Assembly: GCA_004026145.2 (NCBI GenBank)
Contig: CP034993.1
Location: 11,163,290-11,227,289, forward strand
Source of the DNA: Takifugu bimaculatus
Taxonomy: Eukaryota > Chordata > Actinopteri > Tetraodontiformes > Tetraodontidae
Reading direction: 5' to 3'
DNA: 64,000 nt
The notes below the pieces were generated by a model. That model was not told the origin of the DNA. It searched no databases and worked only from the letters and a program-made list of their open reading frames with translations. Every line of letters starts with the position of its first letter. Position 1 is the stretch's first letter. The position numbers were made by a program, and so were the translations under genes. Below, one piece after another: positions 63,658 to 64,000 of this stretch.

Positions 63658-64000
63658 ATGTAGCAGAGGTAGCAGTAGGGGCTTCCTTCTGTCCTTCACT
63701 TTGGCTGAGATACATTGCTAAGCAAATCATCCACACTTGGCACAGTCCTGCAGCTTTGAGCAGAGATATTACTAACAAATATTTCAGCAAGAACAAATAG
63801 TCACCTATCTACAACATTAAAAGTTAGGATTTCTAACGGAGGGGAGACAACCACATGGGGTGTAAAGTATGTATAAGGGTCAAATACAACAATGGTATTC
63901 TCCTATTCTATGATATATAAAGAGGTTCTCAGGGCAATGTGAAGTGCGTTGGAGCAGAGGTTGCCAATCCTGGACAAGAAACATCTTATGCCCTCTCGAG
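62840..64000 (-). other. ephb1: Partial ephb1 intron at the window edge
   Basis: No upstream Eph exon is visible here: I looked for the juxtamembrane YxDPxTYEDP and EEVIGAG coding sequence on the minus strand and did not find it. The stretch holds strongly purine-biased sequence (62880-63050 and 63200-63340, plus strand), several G runs, and a GTA microsatellite at 63625-63657. Confidence 0.6.
63625..63657. repeat. (GTA)n trinucleotide repeat in ephb1 intron
   Basis: Ten to eleven GTA units; a related CTA-rich tract lies at the other end of the window (61-97). Confidence 0.95.

Overview
This window is vertebrate nuclear DNA, almost certainly from a ray-finned (teleost) fish. The evidence is split exons with GT-AG introns, many CA/TG, TA and GGAT microsatellites, a fish-type tRNA-derived SINE-like repeat, a hAT DNA transposon remnant, a degraded LINE, and very compact introns in the one gene present. 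There are no operons, ribosome binding sites or other bacterial features, and nearly all six-frame ORFs are chance ORFs.

The only protein-coding gene I can support is the 3' end of an Eph receptor tyrosine kinase on the minus strand (62839 down to 56551). It has six exons: three and a half covering the kinase domain, one SAM exon, and a last exon ending in a C-terminal VQV. Diagnostic residues fit EphB1 (ephb1) better than EphB2. The upstream exons (ectodomain, transmembrane, juxtamembrane, start of the glycine loop) lie beyond position 64000. One kinase exon (62028..62244) is 217 nt long where its in-frame content needs 216. A single extra base just before the activation-loop tyrosine shifts the frame and gives an early stop in the next exon. 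This is either a base-level sequence error or a real disabling allele, and it is the most checkable oddity here.

Positions 1 to about 55000 lie downstream of ephb1 and look like a gene desert. The region holds microsatellites, a degenerate non-LTR retrotransposon tail (about 3590..4300, minus), a SINE-like repeat (about 4985..5229), and a complete 1012-bp hAT element with matching 8-bp target-site duplications (27297..28308). That hAT element carries broken transposase-derived sequence and sits just downstream of a diverged tandem repeat. A telomere-like/TG-rich fish repeat lies at about 44985..45455. Several AT-motif-rich, repeat-free islands (about 33510..33725, 47090..47480, 49320..49560, 51050..51640, and inside ephb1 introns at 57560..57860, 60110..60400 and 60680..60790) read like conserved non-coding regulatory DNA. 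That reading is inference and needs alignment.

I found no previously undescribed multi-gene system. The observations worth following are the ephb1 frameshift, the hAT element architecture, a 30-bp exact dispersed repeat, and the candidate enhancer islands.
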